Below are positions 42,033 to 50,278 of a stretch of DNA of 64,000 nt, one piece after another (the first letter of the stretch is position 1; every line of letters begins with the position of its first letter). The notes below the pieces were generated by a model that searched no databases, was not told the origin of the DNA, and saw only the letters and a list, made by a program, of their open reading frames with translations. The stretch is taken from positions 62,001 through 126,000 of the forward strand of contig DATBLE010000047.1 in assembly GCA_036555585.1 (NCBI GenBank). Direction: 5' to 3'. The translations under genes and the position numbers were made by a program. This stretch comes from DATBLE01 sp036555585. GTDB taxonomy: Bacteria > Actinomycetota > Thermoleophilia > Gaiellales > Gaiellaceae.

Positions 42033-42784
42033 GCGCCCATCCTGATCTTGCAGGAGCGATTCGCGGCCACGATTTGCTCCTGTTCGGCCGGACGCGGAGG
42101 CGTGTCTTCGAGAAGCGCCTCGGCGAACGCGTCGGGCTCGGCGATCGCGAGCAGCGGGTTGTGGGCACGCTCGAAGCCGATCGAGGAGATCGGGTTCCCG
42201 GACAGCCCTCGGCCGCACACCGACCCGCCGTAATGGCTCGGGTAGAGCACCACGTGGTCGGGAAGCTCGAGCAGCCGCCGCAGGCTGCCGTGAAGAATCC
42301 GTGCCTGACCGCGCGCGTCGCCGGCGACGTGAAGGTCCGGCCGGCCGACGTCGCCGATCAGCAGCGAGTCGCCGCTGAACAGAAGCCATGGCTCCCCGGT
42401 TCCGCGTCTACGGTCCGCAACCGTGTACGCGTTGTGCGCGGGAGCATGCCCGGGAGTGGCGATCGCGGTGACGAATGTGTTCCCGAGCTCGACGACGTCA
42501 CCGTCACCGAGCGGGACGTGGTCGAACTCGACACCCGCGTCAACCGGCAGGTAACCCGTCGCTCCGGTGCTCTCCATGAGCAACGGCAGTCCGGAGACGT
42601 GATCGGCCTGCACATGCGTCTCGAAGACGGAGACGACCGGCGATCCGATCGCAGCGGCGGCGGACAGGTATTCATCGACGAGATCCGCGTGCGGGTCGAC
42701 GACCGCCAGCTTGTTCTGTGAGGTGCAGCCAAAGAGATAGCTGGCACACGAGCCGGAGTCGTTCAGGAACGGCCGCAGGATCAT
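42029..42784 (-). CDS. Metallo-beta-lactamase-fold persulfide dioxygenase-like protein
   Basis: 251 residues from ATG at 42784 in an ATGA overlap with the ArsR-rhodanese gene. ETHE1-type pattern: AVVDPHADLVDEYL near 30, ETHVQADHVSGLP near 57 (T-H-x-x-A-D-H), TPGHAPAHNAY near 113 and SGDSLLIGDVGRPDL near 140, with a distal His in YPSHYGG. ETHE1-like enzymes oxidise glutathione or other low-molecular-weight persulfides with a mononuclear iron. Cotranscribed with a rhodanese-bearing regulator, as in other persulfide-response operons. Confidence 0.9.
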   Translation of the reverse strand: MILRPFLNDSGSCASYLFGCTSQNKLAVVDPHADLVDEYLSAAAAIGSPVVSVFETHVQADHVSGLPLLMESTGATGYLPVDAGVEFDHVPLGDGDVVELGNTFVTAIATPGHAPAHNAYTVADRRRGTGEPWLLFSGDSLLIGDVGRPDLHVAGDARGQARILHGSLRRLLELPDHVVLYPSHYGGSVCGRGLSGNPISSIGFERAHNPLLAIAEPDAFAEALLEDTPPRPAEQEQIVAANRSCKIRMGA

Positions 42785-43446
42785 CAGCCCACCTCGGCAG
42801 GCAGGCGGGCGCGCTTCCACTCCGGATAGCCGGCGTCGAGTCGCTTCGCCTTCAACCCGCGCTCGCGCAGAAGCCGAACCGCGTCGTCGGCATAAACGCA
42901 ATAGGGCCCGCGGCAATAGGCAACGACCTCCTTCCGCCGAGGCAGCTCGGGAAGTACCGATTCGAGCCGAGAGAGAGGAACTGATCGAGCTCCGGCGATG
43001 TGTCCCGCACGGAACTCGACCTCGGGCCGCACGTCGAGGACGACAACGTCACCGTGAGCAAGCCGCCGGCCCAGCTCTTCAGCCGTGATGTGCTCCACAC
43101 CGTCTCGCTCGCCCAGATACTCGTCGGCGAGGACATCGACCTCGGCGACGTGGCGGCCGGCAACCTCACGAACCGCCGCCCAAAGGTCTGCAACGCGGTC
43201 GCTCGCGAGCCGGTAGTAGACCCGCGTCCCGTCGCGACGCGAACGGAGAAGGCCCCCCCGCACCAGCACCTGAAGATGCTGCGACGTGTTCGCGACGCTC
43301 TGCGAGATCTCTCCGGCGAGCTCGTCGACCGAGCGTTCCCCCTGAGCAAGCACGTCAACGATCTCAGCGCGTCGCCCGTTCCCGAGCGCACGCGCTACCG
43401 AGGACTGAGCGTCGAACAAGGCTGCTTTCGCGGGGCTGCTCGCCAT
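42784..43446 (-). CDS. ArsR-rhodanese fusion regulator
   Basis: 220 residues from ATG at 43446. Residues 1-95 form an ArsR winged helix (SVDELAGEISQSVANTSQHL near 40). Residues 115-218 form a rhodanese domain: VVVLDVRPEVEFRAGHIAGA and the active-site loop VAYCRGPYCVYADDAVRL. The ArsR part contains no Cys, so sensing of a reactive sulfur or metalloid species would have to use the rhodanese Cys residues. The operator is probably the palindrome at 43459, shared with the divergent DsrE gene. Confidence 0.92.
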   Translation of the reverse strand: MASSPAKAALFDAQSSVARALGNGRRAEIVDVLAQGERSVDELAGEISQSVANTSQHLQVLVRGGLLRSRRDGTRVYYRLASDRVADLWAAVREVAGRHVAEVDVLADEYLGERDGVEHITAEELGRRLAHGDVVVLDVRPEVEFRAGHIAGARSVPLSRLESVLPELPRRKEVVAYCRGPYCVYADDAVRLLRERGLKAKRLDAGYPEWKRARLPAEVG

Positions 43447-43458
43447 GACTTCGCAAGC

Positions 43459-43478
43459 TATCAAGTGAATTCTTGATA
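43459..43478. promoter_or_regulatory. Operator palindrome of the ArsR-rhodanese regulator
   Basis: TATCAAG-TGAATT-CTTGATA is a perfect 7-bp inverted repeat with a 6-nt centre, 13 bp upstream of the regulator start and 82 bp upstream of the divergent DsrE gene. Spacing and A/T character fit an ArsR-family dimer site. Confidence 0.7.
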
Positions 43479-43559
43479 AGCAAGTGTGTGGCCTCGCCAC
43501 ATGGGCAGTGCGAGCGTTCGCGGATGCGTTCCGCCTCTCCACCACCGACCCTTGGACTG

Positions 43560-43910
43560 ATGAAGACGCTCTTCGTCCTGAACGACCCGCCGTACGGAAC
43601 CGAGCGCTCGTACAACGGGCTCCGCCTCGCGAACGCTCTCGCCAAGCGCGACGGCGAAGAGGTGCGGATCTTCCTGATGGCCGACGCCGTCAGCTGTGCC
43701 CTGGCCGGCCAGCAGACCCCCAACGGGTACTACAACCTCGAGCGGCTCCTCGGTTCGGCCATCAAGCGCGGTGCCGCTGTCGGCCTGTGCGGCACCTGCA
43801 TGGACGCGAGGGCGGTCAAAGACAATCAGCTGGTCGAGGGCGCTCACCGCTCCACGCTGGAAGAGCTCGCAGACTGGACAGCGTGGGCGGACAAAGTCGT
43901 CACGTTCTGA
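43560..43910 (+). CDS. DsrE-family protein
   Basis: 116 residues from ATG at 43560. DsrE/YchN-like fold: KTLFVLNDPPYGTERSYNGL at the start, VRIFLMADAVSCALAGQ in the middle and GLCGTCMDARAVKDNQLVEG near 77, with a C-x2-C pair in the usual active-cysteine region. Divergent from the ArsR-rhodanese operon across the 43459 palindrome, so likely coregulated. May carry sulfane sulfur to or from the persulfide dioxygenase. Confidence 0.88.
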   Translation: MKTLFVLNDPPYGTERSYNGLRLANALAKRDGEEVRIFLMADAVSCALAGQQTPNGYYNLERLLGSAIKRGAAVGLCGTCMDARAVKDNQLVEGAHRSTLEELADWTAWADKVVTF

Positions 43911-43961
43911 TCCGATAACGAGCCGAGGCTTCGTGCTTGTGGCCCGCGCAATAGGCAAGGA

Positions 43962-44181
43962 TCAGCTGCCGCGTTCGGGGCGGCGCCCATAACGGTGCAA
44001 CGCAACAAGCGCCCAGACGGCTTCGACCACGCCGAACGGCCACGCCCCGGAGAGGAATCCGTAGGCGCTCGCCAGAGCGCAGCGGCAGGCAAAAGGCGAG
44101 CACGAAGCCTGAGTGTCGGCGCTCGAGCGCGTACATGATCATCATGAAGGCCAGTGCGGTGACGCCAAATGCGGTCAGCAT
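43962..44181 (-). pseudogene. Small two-helix membrane protein, frameshifted
   Basis: From ATG at 44181 the frame reads MLTAFGVTALAFMMIMYALE and RRHSGFVLAF, then leaves the family. In the next frame, ASAYGFLSGAWPFGVVEAVW and ALVALHRYGRR continue to a TGA at 43962. Removing one T from the TTTT run after GTGCTCGCC restores a single frame of about 72 residues. This resembles a short actinobacterial membrane protein of unknown role. It may be a sequencing error in a homopolymer rather than true decay. Confidence 0.65.
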
Positions 44182-44260
44182 CGAGTCAGTCTCGCAGGCG
44201 TTCCTCGGCGGTTAGCCTGATCAGCGTGCTCCACATCAGCGCACCAAGAGCGACCGCTCA

Positions 44261-44581
44261 GTGAAGCCGGTCGCCGAAATCCTGTCCTTTGAGGGCTGCC
44301 CCAACCGGGACGGTGCCGTTGCGCTGGTCGAGTGCGTCTGCCGAGAGCTCGGGATCGAGGTCGAGCTGCGTCTCGTCGACGTCCCCGACCCGCAGGCTGC
44401 CGAGAGAGAGCGGTTCCTCGGCTCGCCCACGATTCGCATCAATGGACGCGACGTCGAACCGGGCGCCAGCGAGAGGAATGAGTTCGTGCTCGCATGCCGG
44501 GTCTACCGCACCGAACGTGGAACGTCGGGCCTCCCCGCCGAGGACTTGTTACGAGCAGCGCTGCAACAAGCAACAACCTGA
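44261..44581 (+). CDS. Thioredoxin-like protein with GCPN motif
   Basis: 106 residues from GTG at 44261. A thioredoxin-type strand ILSFEGCPNRDGAVALVECV puts one Cys at the active position (C-P-N), and FLGSPTIRINGRDVEPG is the cis-Pro segment; FVLACRVYRTERGTSGLP holds another Cys. Such proteins occur beside mercury, arsenic and selenium genes. It precedes the ArsR gene at 44625 by 43 nt. Possibly a metal-thiol handling reductase; substrate unknown. Confidence 0.8.
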   Translation: MKPVAEILSFEGCPNRDGAVALVECVCRELGIEVELRLVDVPDPQAAERERFLGSPTIRINGRDVEPGASERNEFVLACRVYRTERGTSGLPAEDLLRAALQQATT

Positions 44582-44597
44582 GTTTCGGGACAGCGCT

Positions 44598-44619
44598 CAT
44601 CCCAACGTTCGTTAGGATG
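44598..44619. promoter_or_regulatory. Possible operator upstream of the CmtR/CadC-like regulator
   Basis: CATCC and GGATG arms enclose 12 nt that include AACGTTCGTT, ending 5 bp before the GTG start of the ArsR gene at 44625. Short arms make this a weak call. Confidence 0.3.
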
Positions 44620-44624
44620 TTGTC

Positions 44625-44975
44625 GTGAGCGACGACCGGTGCGATCTTCTCTGCCTGGACCTGCCGAAAGCAGAGGCCTTGCGCGAGAGTCGGCCGCCAG
44701 AAGGGACGCTGCGTGAGCTGGCGCTGTCGGCTCGCGGCCTCGGAGATGAAACGAGGCTGACAATCGCTCTTGCGCTTCGTCAGGGAGGAGTGCTGTGCGT
44801 TTGTGACCTCTCGTGGATCGTGGAGCGCGCCGAAAACCTCGTCTCTCACCACCTGCGCGCCCTACGCGCGGCCGGGCTTGCCGACTACCGCCGCGACGGA
44901 AAGATGGCGCTCTATTCACTCTCCGCCCGCGGGGAGGCCTTGCTGGCTGCGCTGACCGAAGAGCGGGTGGCCTGA
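44625..44975 (+). CDS. Metal-sensing ArsR-family repressor (CadC/CmtR-like)
   Basis: 116 residues from GTG at 44625. The metal motif GGVLCVCDLSWIVERAENLV near 52-71 (L-C-V-C-D-L) lies in the recognition-helix region, and CDLLCLDL near residue 6 offers further thiolates, as in CadC. HHLRALRAAGLADYRRDGKM forms the wing. Its stop overlaps the CDF transporter ATG (TGATG), so it should regulate that transporter in response to Cd, Pb, Zn or another soft metal. Confidence 0.92.
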   Translation: MSDDRCDLLCLDLPKAEALRESRPPEGTLRELALSARGLGDETRLTIALALRQGGVLCVCDLSWIVERAENLVSHHLRALRAAGLADYRRDGKMALYSLSARGEALLAALTEERVA

Positions 44976-45625
44976 TGGCCACCGTCCAGCTGGAAAGGCG
45001 TCTTTCGAGGTCGGGCCCTGGAGAGCGTCAAGCCCTCGAGCGCCGGGCGCGGCTGCTCGCCTGGGGCGGCATCGGCTGGCACTTCATCGAGTTCGGGATC
45101 GCGCTCGGCGCAGGCATTGCCGCAAGCTCGATTGCCCTCGTCGGCTTCGGCGCCGACAGCCTCATCGAAGCCATAGCCGGGTTCGTGGTCATCTGGCGCT
45201 TCACGGGCAAGCGCCTTGTCACTCCAGGAGCCGAGCGAAGGGCTCAGCAGCTGATCGCGGGAAGCTTCCTCGTTCTCGCCGTATACGTCGGAGTAGAGGC
45301 GGTTCGGACACTCGCCAACGGACAGCATCCTGAAGCGAGCTGGGTCGGAATCGCCCTGGCTGCATTCACCGCACCGACCATGCCCGCCCTCGCCATTGCC
45401 AAGAGGCGAGTCGGGAGCAAGCTCAGATCCTCCGCAACCGTCAAAGAGGGCGCTCAGAACATGCTCTGCGCGTACCTGTCGATCGGGCTCCTGATTGGCC
45501 TGCTCGCCAACGCTCTCTTCGGTTGGTGGTGGGCTGACCCCATCGTCGCACTACTCATCGCCGCCGTGGCATTGAAAGAAGCCCAGGAAAGCTGGCGCGG
45601 AGAAGGCTGCTGCGAGTTCTGCTGA
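44975..45625 (+). CDS. Short cation diffusion facilitator
   Basis: 216 residues from ATG at 44975. Five or six membrane helices with the CDF metal-site residues in VGFGADSLIEAIAGF near 65 and WWADPIVALLIAAVALKEA near 186. The usual ~90-residue cytoplasmic C-terminal domain is missing; the protein ends in a thiol-rich tail, EGCCEFC. Cotranscribed with the CadC/CmtR-like repressor. Probably exports a divalent soft metal; the Cys tail may replace the missing domain as metal sensor. Confidence 0.88.
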   Translation: MATVQLERRLSRSGPGERQALERRARLLAWGGIGWHFIEFGIALGAGIAASSIALVGFGADSLIEAIAGFVVIWRFTGKRLVTPGAERRAQQLIAGSFLVLAVYVGVEAVRTLANGQHPEASWVGIALAAFTAPTMPALAIAKRRVGSKLRSSATVKEGAQNMLCAYLSIGLLIGLLANALFGWWWADPIVALLIAAVALKEAQESWRGEGCCEFC

Positions 45626-45720
45626 CCGGGTTCGATGCCCAGTCTTACAACTTGAGCGATCGGTATAGCACTACCCACGCGTTAGCAGGACCTTTCGTTG
45701 TAGTCCTGACAACGCGTGAA

Positions 45721-45771
45721 TGGGCGGTACTGGGCTCGAACCAGTGACCCCCAGCTTGTCGAGTCCGGGCG
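45721..45771 (-). repeat. tRNA-3'-half-like repeat R3
   Basis: Read on the minus strand, ACTGG-TTCGAGC-CCAGT is a perfect T-arm followed by ACCGCCCA as an acceptor strand, without encoded CCA; GACAAGCTGG upstream looks like the 3' side of an anticodon arm. The 5' half of a tRNA is absent. 47 bp recur at 50255 with one substitution and one 2-bp gap, same orientation. Upstream on the plus strand, GCAGGACCTTTCGTTGT resembles the sequence before R2. Likely a tRNA-derived attachment-type site; the rest of 45626-45964 holds nothing else I recognise. Confidence 0.75.
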
Positions 45772-45964
45772 AACGTGCGCCTCCGTTCGTTCGAGTGCGC
45801 TGAAACCGCATGGCTACATCGTTTTGTGCGCGGGCGAGCGAACGGGGCCGCACGCGAACGAACGCCGAGCGTTGCCATTGTTGCCACGCCATACCGACAG
45901 CCGTATCGGTCGAACCCCTGCCGGAAGCCTGCCGGGTGGGATGGCCCCTGGAGGCGGGACTTTG

Positions 45965-46499
45965 TCAGCCGCCGACGGGGCGCCGCATTGCCACACGGGT
46001 CGGTCCGTCCGGCACGAGCTCGAGCGCATCGTCGATCAGGGTGAAGCCGAAGAGTTCGTAATAAGCCACGTTTGCGGGATCCGCCGTTTCCAGATAGACG
46101 TCTACGCCCTCGCTGTCCGCGGCTTCGAGCTTCACCCCGGCCACGACCAGGTACCAATGGCAATGGGCCGGTGTGCCCGCTCTGCGTTGGCCTACATCTC
46201 ATGAATGTGCGAGAGCGCGTCGGGTATCCGGCGAGCACACGAAGCAAATACGGCATCGCCCGCAGCTTGCGCGACAGCGACCAAGAAAACGCGCCGGGAG
46301 GCAGCCACACACCGACTGCGAGCACGTTCGATCCCTCCCGCGCCGCGCGGACGACACCGGATCGCATCGCATCAGAGACGGTGGCGTAGAGGAACGGCCG
46401 CAGTGCGCGGCTACGGCGCCCAGGGCTCGGGAAGACGTGACGGAATGACGGATACTCGGGTCTGGGCGCAGCTGGCACGGGTGATCGCGTGCCGCGCAC
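45965..46499 (-). pseudogene. GNAT acetyltransferase pseudogene
   Basis: The N-terminal part reads FRHVFPSPGRRSRALRPFLY, then SNVLAVGVWLPPGAFSWS and YPTRSRTFMR, typical of a common actinobacterial GNAT group. The C-terminal part, in other frames, reads HWYLVVAGVKLEAADSEGVD, VYLETADPANVAYYELFGF and ends VAMRRPVGG. At least two frameshifts near 46140-46180 and loss of the acetyl-CoA loop (R-x-x-G-x-G) separate them. It lies inside the R3-R4 segment. Confidence 0.75.
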
Positions 46500-46540
46500 C
46501 CAGCTGATCGAGGGTCGTGGGAAAGCTAGGAAACGGCCGC

Positions 46541-46624
46541 ATGGACGCTCTCGTAGTGGGGATCGCCGTCGCCATCTTCTGCGGGCTACTCGCCGCCGTC
46601 TGGCTCAACAAGCGACCGCCATAG
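46541..46624 (+). CDS. Possible 27-residue membrane peptide
   Basis: ATG at 46541 opens MDALVVGIAVAIFCGLLAAV, a single hydrophobic helix, then WLNKRPP and a stop. It has the size of a small membrane peptide, but there is no good ribosome site and no neighbour to support it. The following 46625-46850 contain no gene I can support. Confidence 0.3.
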   Translation: MDALVVGIAVAIFCGLLAAVWLNKRPP

Positions 46625-46850
46625 GCTGGGTGCCGGAAGGAGCGCCGGGACCGTCGGGACCAAGAGGCTGATCGACGGCTCGCTTGGCCAGGCGGAGCAA
46701 GTCGAGCAATTCATCTGCTTGCAGATCTCGATCCAGCAGCCGCTCGGCGTTGGTTCAAGAGCAACCGTCAAACTCCCTCCGTGGCAGCCTGGGGACAGCC
46801 GTTAGAAGAGGAGGGCGCGATCTCCGCGATCCTCGATTACATCCTCTGCA

Positions 46851-48147
46851 GTGCCGATGCGACTCCCGCGAGCCCTGAGTAGTCGGGCAGGCGTGATGAG
46901 CCGCCGAGCGGACGCACGGCCGAGTGAAAAGGCGGCGCGCGCCCACGCTCGCCTCGGACTCACTACCGTCGAGGTGAAGGGCTTTCGGAGTGCACGCGAC
47001 GTCTCCTTTTCACCGGGTCCCGTGTGCGCACTGGTGGGCGAGGCAAACGCGGGCAAGTCGAACCTGCTCGCGGCGATGCGCGCCGTTCTCGATCCCGCGG
47101 CCGCCCCGCTCAGCTCGGCGGACGCGACGGACGGAGCTGGCGAAGACATCTCGATCCGGCTCACGTTCGCAGGCGGCGGCGAGGCTGCGGTCGAGAGAAG
47201 GCGCGGGCGGACCGCGCATACCGGGAGTGCGGACGTGCCACCGATGCTCTTCCTCCCCGCCGGGGCAACGGGCCGGCGGAGTGATCGCGGAAGCAAACGT
47301 GCAAGGGAAAGGTCGCACGGCTGAGATCTTTCGGCGGGCGCTCGAGGATGGGACGCCCACGGCGGCGGCAGCGTCTCTGCTCGAGGCGGTGGAGGCGTGC
47401 TGCTCGGAGCGGCTCACGGGGCTTCTGCTCCTGATCGAAGAGCCCGAGCTCTACCTCCGTCCCCAGGCGCAGCGCTATCTGTACCGCCTCCTGCGCGAGT
47501 TCGCGCTCGCGGGCAACCAAGCGATCTACTCGACCCACTCGCCCGCCTTTCTGAACGTCGCGCGACTGGACGAGCTCGTCTTCGTCGAGCGCCTTCCGCT
47601 CAGCGGGACGCGGGCCCTCCAGCCGGAGGCCGTGTCGGCCGACGACGACTTCCGTGTGATGACCGAGTTCGATGCCGCCCGCAGCGAGCTCTTCCTCGCG
47701 CGCGCGGTAGTCCTGGTCGAGGGCCTGACGGAGAAGCTCGTGCTTCCGTTCGTCTTCTCGGCGCTCGGATACGACGTCGACCGGGAGGCGATCTCGATCG
47801 TTGAGTGCGGCGGCAAGCCGAATCTGCCGCTGTTCGCGCGGATCTGCCGGGCGACCGGCATCCCGTTCCTCGTCGTGCACGACAGCGACAGAAAGGCGAG
47901 CGGCAGGCTCGCGTCTGCCGAGCGGGCGCTGAACGATCTGATCGCCGAAAGGGCCGGTGCAGAACGTGTGATCGTGCTCGACCCCGACTTCGAGGCGGTC
48001 GCCGGGCTCACCGGACACCGTCGCAAGCCCGAGCGCGCGTGGCGAGAGTTCGCCGATCGCTCCGCCGCCGAGATGCCCACAGAGCTCGTCCGCGTAGCCG
48101 AGCTCGCCGCCTCGTTCGTCCGGCCTGCGCCGGAGGCACGAGATTGA
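46851..48147 (+). pseudogene. OLD-family ATPase/TOPRIM nuclease, disrupted
   Basis: The first frame (46851 to about 47280; a better ATG is at 46896) carries the Walker A segment CALVGEANAGKSNLLAAMRA. A second frame (about 47270-48147) carries TGLLLLIEEPELYLRPQAQR (Walker B), STHSPAFLN, and the TOPRIM motifs VVLVEGLTEKLVLPF and VVHDSDRKASG. The frame change lies near 47265-47300, and the helical arm region between the Walker motifs is much shorter than usual, so a deletion plus frameshift is likely. OLD nucleases act in phage defence or DNA repair. Confidence 0.75.
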
Positions 48148-50159
48148 GCGACCACGCCGCCCACGGCCGGGGCGAGGAACACCTGGCTCATGCAGGGCAC
48201 GCGGACGTCTACCGGCGCCGCTTCTGGATCAACCTCATCCTCGCGGTCCCGGTCGTGATCTACAGCGACACGGTCGAGGACTGGTTCGGCTACACGGCGC
48301 CGCAGTTCCCGGGAGACCACCTGGTGCCACCGGTGCTGGGGACGGTGATCTTCATCTACGGCGGCTCGGTCTTCCTGACCGGCGCCTGGTCGGAGATCCG
48401 CCGGCGCGCGCCCGGGATGATGCTGCTGATCTCGCTCGCGATCTGCGTCGCGTTCCTGGCCAGTGCGGCGTCCTCGCTCGGGCTCTTCGATCTCGAGTTC
48501 TGGTGGGAGCTCTCGGCGCTCGTCGTGATCATGCTGCTGGGCCACTGGCAGGAGATGAAGGCGCTCGGCCAGGCGCACGGCGCGGTGAGCACGCTCGCCG
48601 CGCTCCTGCCGGACGACGCCGAGCGCGTTCGTGACGGGCAGACCGCGCGGGTGTCCCTCGGCGAGCTTGAGCCGGGCGACCTCGTGCTCGTCCGGCCCGG
48701 CGCCCGGGTACCGGCCGACGGCCACATCGTCGCGGGCGAGGCCGAGCTGGACGAGTCGATGATCACCGGCGAGTCGAGGCCCGTTGCCAGGGCCGAGGGC
48801 GACGAAGTCACAGCCGGCTCCATCGCCACCGACTCCGCCATCCGCGTTCGAATCAGCGCGGTCGGCGAGGAGACAGCGCTCGCGGGAATCCAGCGGCTCG
48901 TCGCCGAGGCCCAGGCGTCACGGTCCCGGACGCAGGCGATCGCCGACCGAGCGGCGGCACTGCTGTTCTACGTCGCCGTCGGCGCTGCGATGGCCACCTT
49001 CGCCATCTGGGTCCTGCTCGGCGACAGCGACGCAGCGGTCGTCCACACCGTCACGGTGCTCGTCATCTCCTGCCCGCACGCACTGGGGCTCGCGATCCCG
49101 CTCGTGATCGCGATCTCGACCTCGCTCGCGGCTCGGAACGGCATCCTCGTCAAGGACCGCCTGAGCCTCGAGCGCAGCCGGCTCGTCGACGTCGTGCTCT
49201 TCGACAAGACGGGGACGCTGACGCGCGGCGAGCACGTCCTCACCGGCATTGCCGGGCGCGACCGGGACGCGATTCTAGCGCAGGCAGCCGCGGTCGAAGC
49301 CCAGAGCGAGCATCCCCTCGCGCGCGCGATCGTAGGCGCGGCGCCCGACGGCGGCTCGATTCCGCAAGCGCGCGACTTCCGGGCGATGAGCGGCCGGGGC
49401 GTCGAGGCATCGGTGAACGGGACGCGCGTCGCGGTTGGCGGCCCCCGCCTACTGCGCGAGCGCGACCTCGACGTGCCCGACGACCTCACCCAGGAGACGG
49501 AGCCGTGGCGACGTCGCGGTGCCTCCATCCTCTACCTCGTGAACGACGACGCGGTGGCAGGGGCCTTCGCGCTCGAGGACCGCGTTCGGCCCGAGGCAGG
49601 CGAGGCGGTGGACCGCGTCCACGAGCTGGGGATCATGGTGGCGATGATCACCGGCGACGCAAGACAGGTCGCCCGGGCCGTCGCCGCGGAACTCGGCATC
49701 GACGAGGTCTTCGCCGAGGTCCTGCCCGAGGACAAGGAGCGGCACGTCCGCGAGCTGCAGGAGCGCGGATACCGGGTCGCGATGGTCGGCGACGGCGTCA
49801 ACGACGCGCCCGCGCTTGCCCGGGCGGACGTGGGCATCGCGATCGGCGCAGGGACAGACGTCGCGATCGAGTCCGCTGGCGTGATCCTCGCCTCGAACGA
49901 CCCTCGTGGCGTGGTGAGCGTGGTCCGGCTCTCACGAGCCAGCTATCGCAAGATGCTCGAGAATCTCGGTTGGGCGGTCGGCTACAACGTCCTTGCGATC
50001 CCGCTAGCGGCAGGCGTGCTCGCGCCGTGGGGGATCACGATGCCGCCGGCAGTCGGCGCGCTGCTGATGAGCATCTCGACGATCGTCGTCGCCCTGAACG
50101 CGCACCTACTGCACCGGCTTGACCTGAGGCCGACGGCGCAGACCGCGCAGCGCGAATGA
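48144..50159 (+). CDS. copB: CopB-type heavy-metal P1B-ATPase
   Basis: 671 residues from TTG at 48144 in a TTGA overlap with the OLD-like frame. Short His-rich N-terminus (SDHAAHGRGEEHLAHAGHAD), then eight helices. The ion-binding motif in helix 6 is CPH (ISCPHALGLA, 309-318), the P1B-3/CopB form for copper or silver, not the CPC of CopA. Phosphorylation site FDKTGTLT at 353-360, TGES at 208-211, and MVGDGVNDAPALARAD near 546. Exports Cu(I)/Cu(II) or Ag(I). Full length and intact. Confidence 0.94.
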   Translation: MSDHAAHGRGEEHLAHAGHADVYRRRFWINLILAVPVVIYSDTVEDWFGYTAPQFPGDHLVPPVLGTVIFIYGGSVFLTGAWSEIRRRAPGMMLLISLAICVAFLASAASSLGLFDLEFWWELSALVVIMLLGHWQEMKALGQAHGAVSTLAALLPDDAERVRDGQTARVSLGELEPGDLVLVRPGARVPADGHIVAGEAELDESMITGESRPVARAEGDEVTAGSIATDSAIRVRISAVGEETALAGIQRLVAEAQASRSRTQAIADRAAALLFYVAVGAAMATFAIWVLLGDSDAAVVHTVTVLVISCPHALGLAIPLVIAISTSLAARNGILVKDRLSLERSRLVDVVLFDKTGTLTRGEHVLTGIAGRDRDAILAQAAAVEAQSEHPLARAIVGAAPDGGSIPQARDFRAMSGRGVEASVNGTRVAVGGPRLLRERDLDVPDDLTQETEPWRRRGASILYLVNDDAVAGAFALEDRVRPEAGEAVDRVHELGIMVAMITGDARQVARAVAAELGIDEVFAEVLPEDKERHVRELQERGYRVAMVGDGVNDAPALARADVGIAIGAGTDVAIESAGVILASNDPRGVVSVVRLSRASYRKMLENLGWAVGYNVLAIPLAAGVLAPWGITMPPAVGALLMSISTIVVALNAHLLHRLDLRPTAQTAQRE

Positions 50160-50278
50160 GCGCGCCGGTGACGACCGAGCCCTGGCGCCGCGACGGGAAC
50201 GACGCCGCGGCCGGGAATCGCTTCGACCTGGCGTTGCTCGCGCACGGTCTCGCTGCGGTAATGGGCTCGAACCAGTGA
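50156..50278 (+). pseudogene. Truncated frame cut by repeat R4
   Basis: A 40-codon frame begins with ATGA overlap at the copB stop (MSAPVTTEPWRRDGNDAAAG) and reads LALLAHGLAAV before running into repeat R4, where it ends MGSNQ-stop. The coupling suggests that a third gene once followed copB and was cut off when the R4 junction formed. The original protein cannot be identified from 35 residues. Confidence 0.45.

Noticed and set aside
45721..45771. A tRNA gene
   Set aside because: Only the T-arm and acceptor 3' strand are present. No D-arm, complete anticodon arm or 5' acceptor strand can be folded, so it is called a tRNA-derived repeat.
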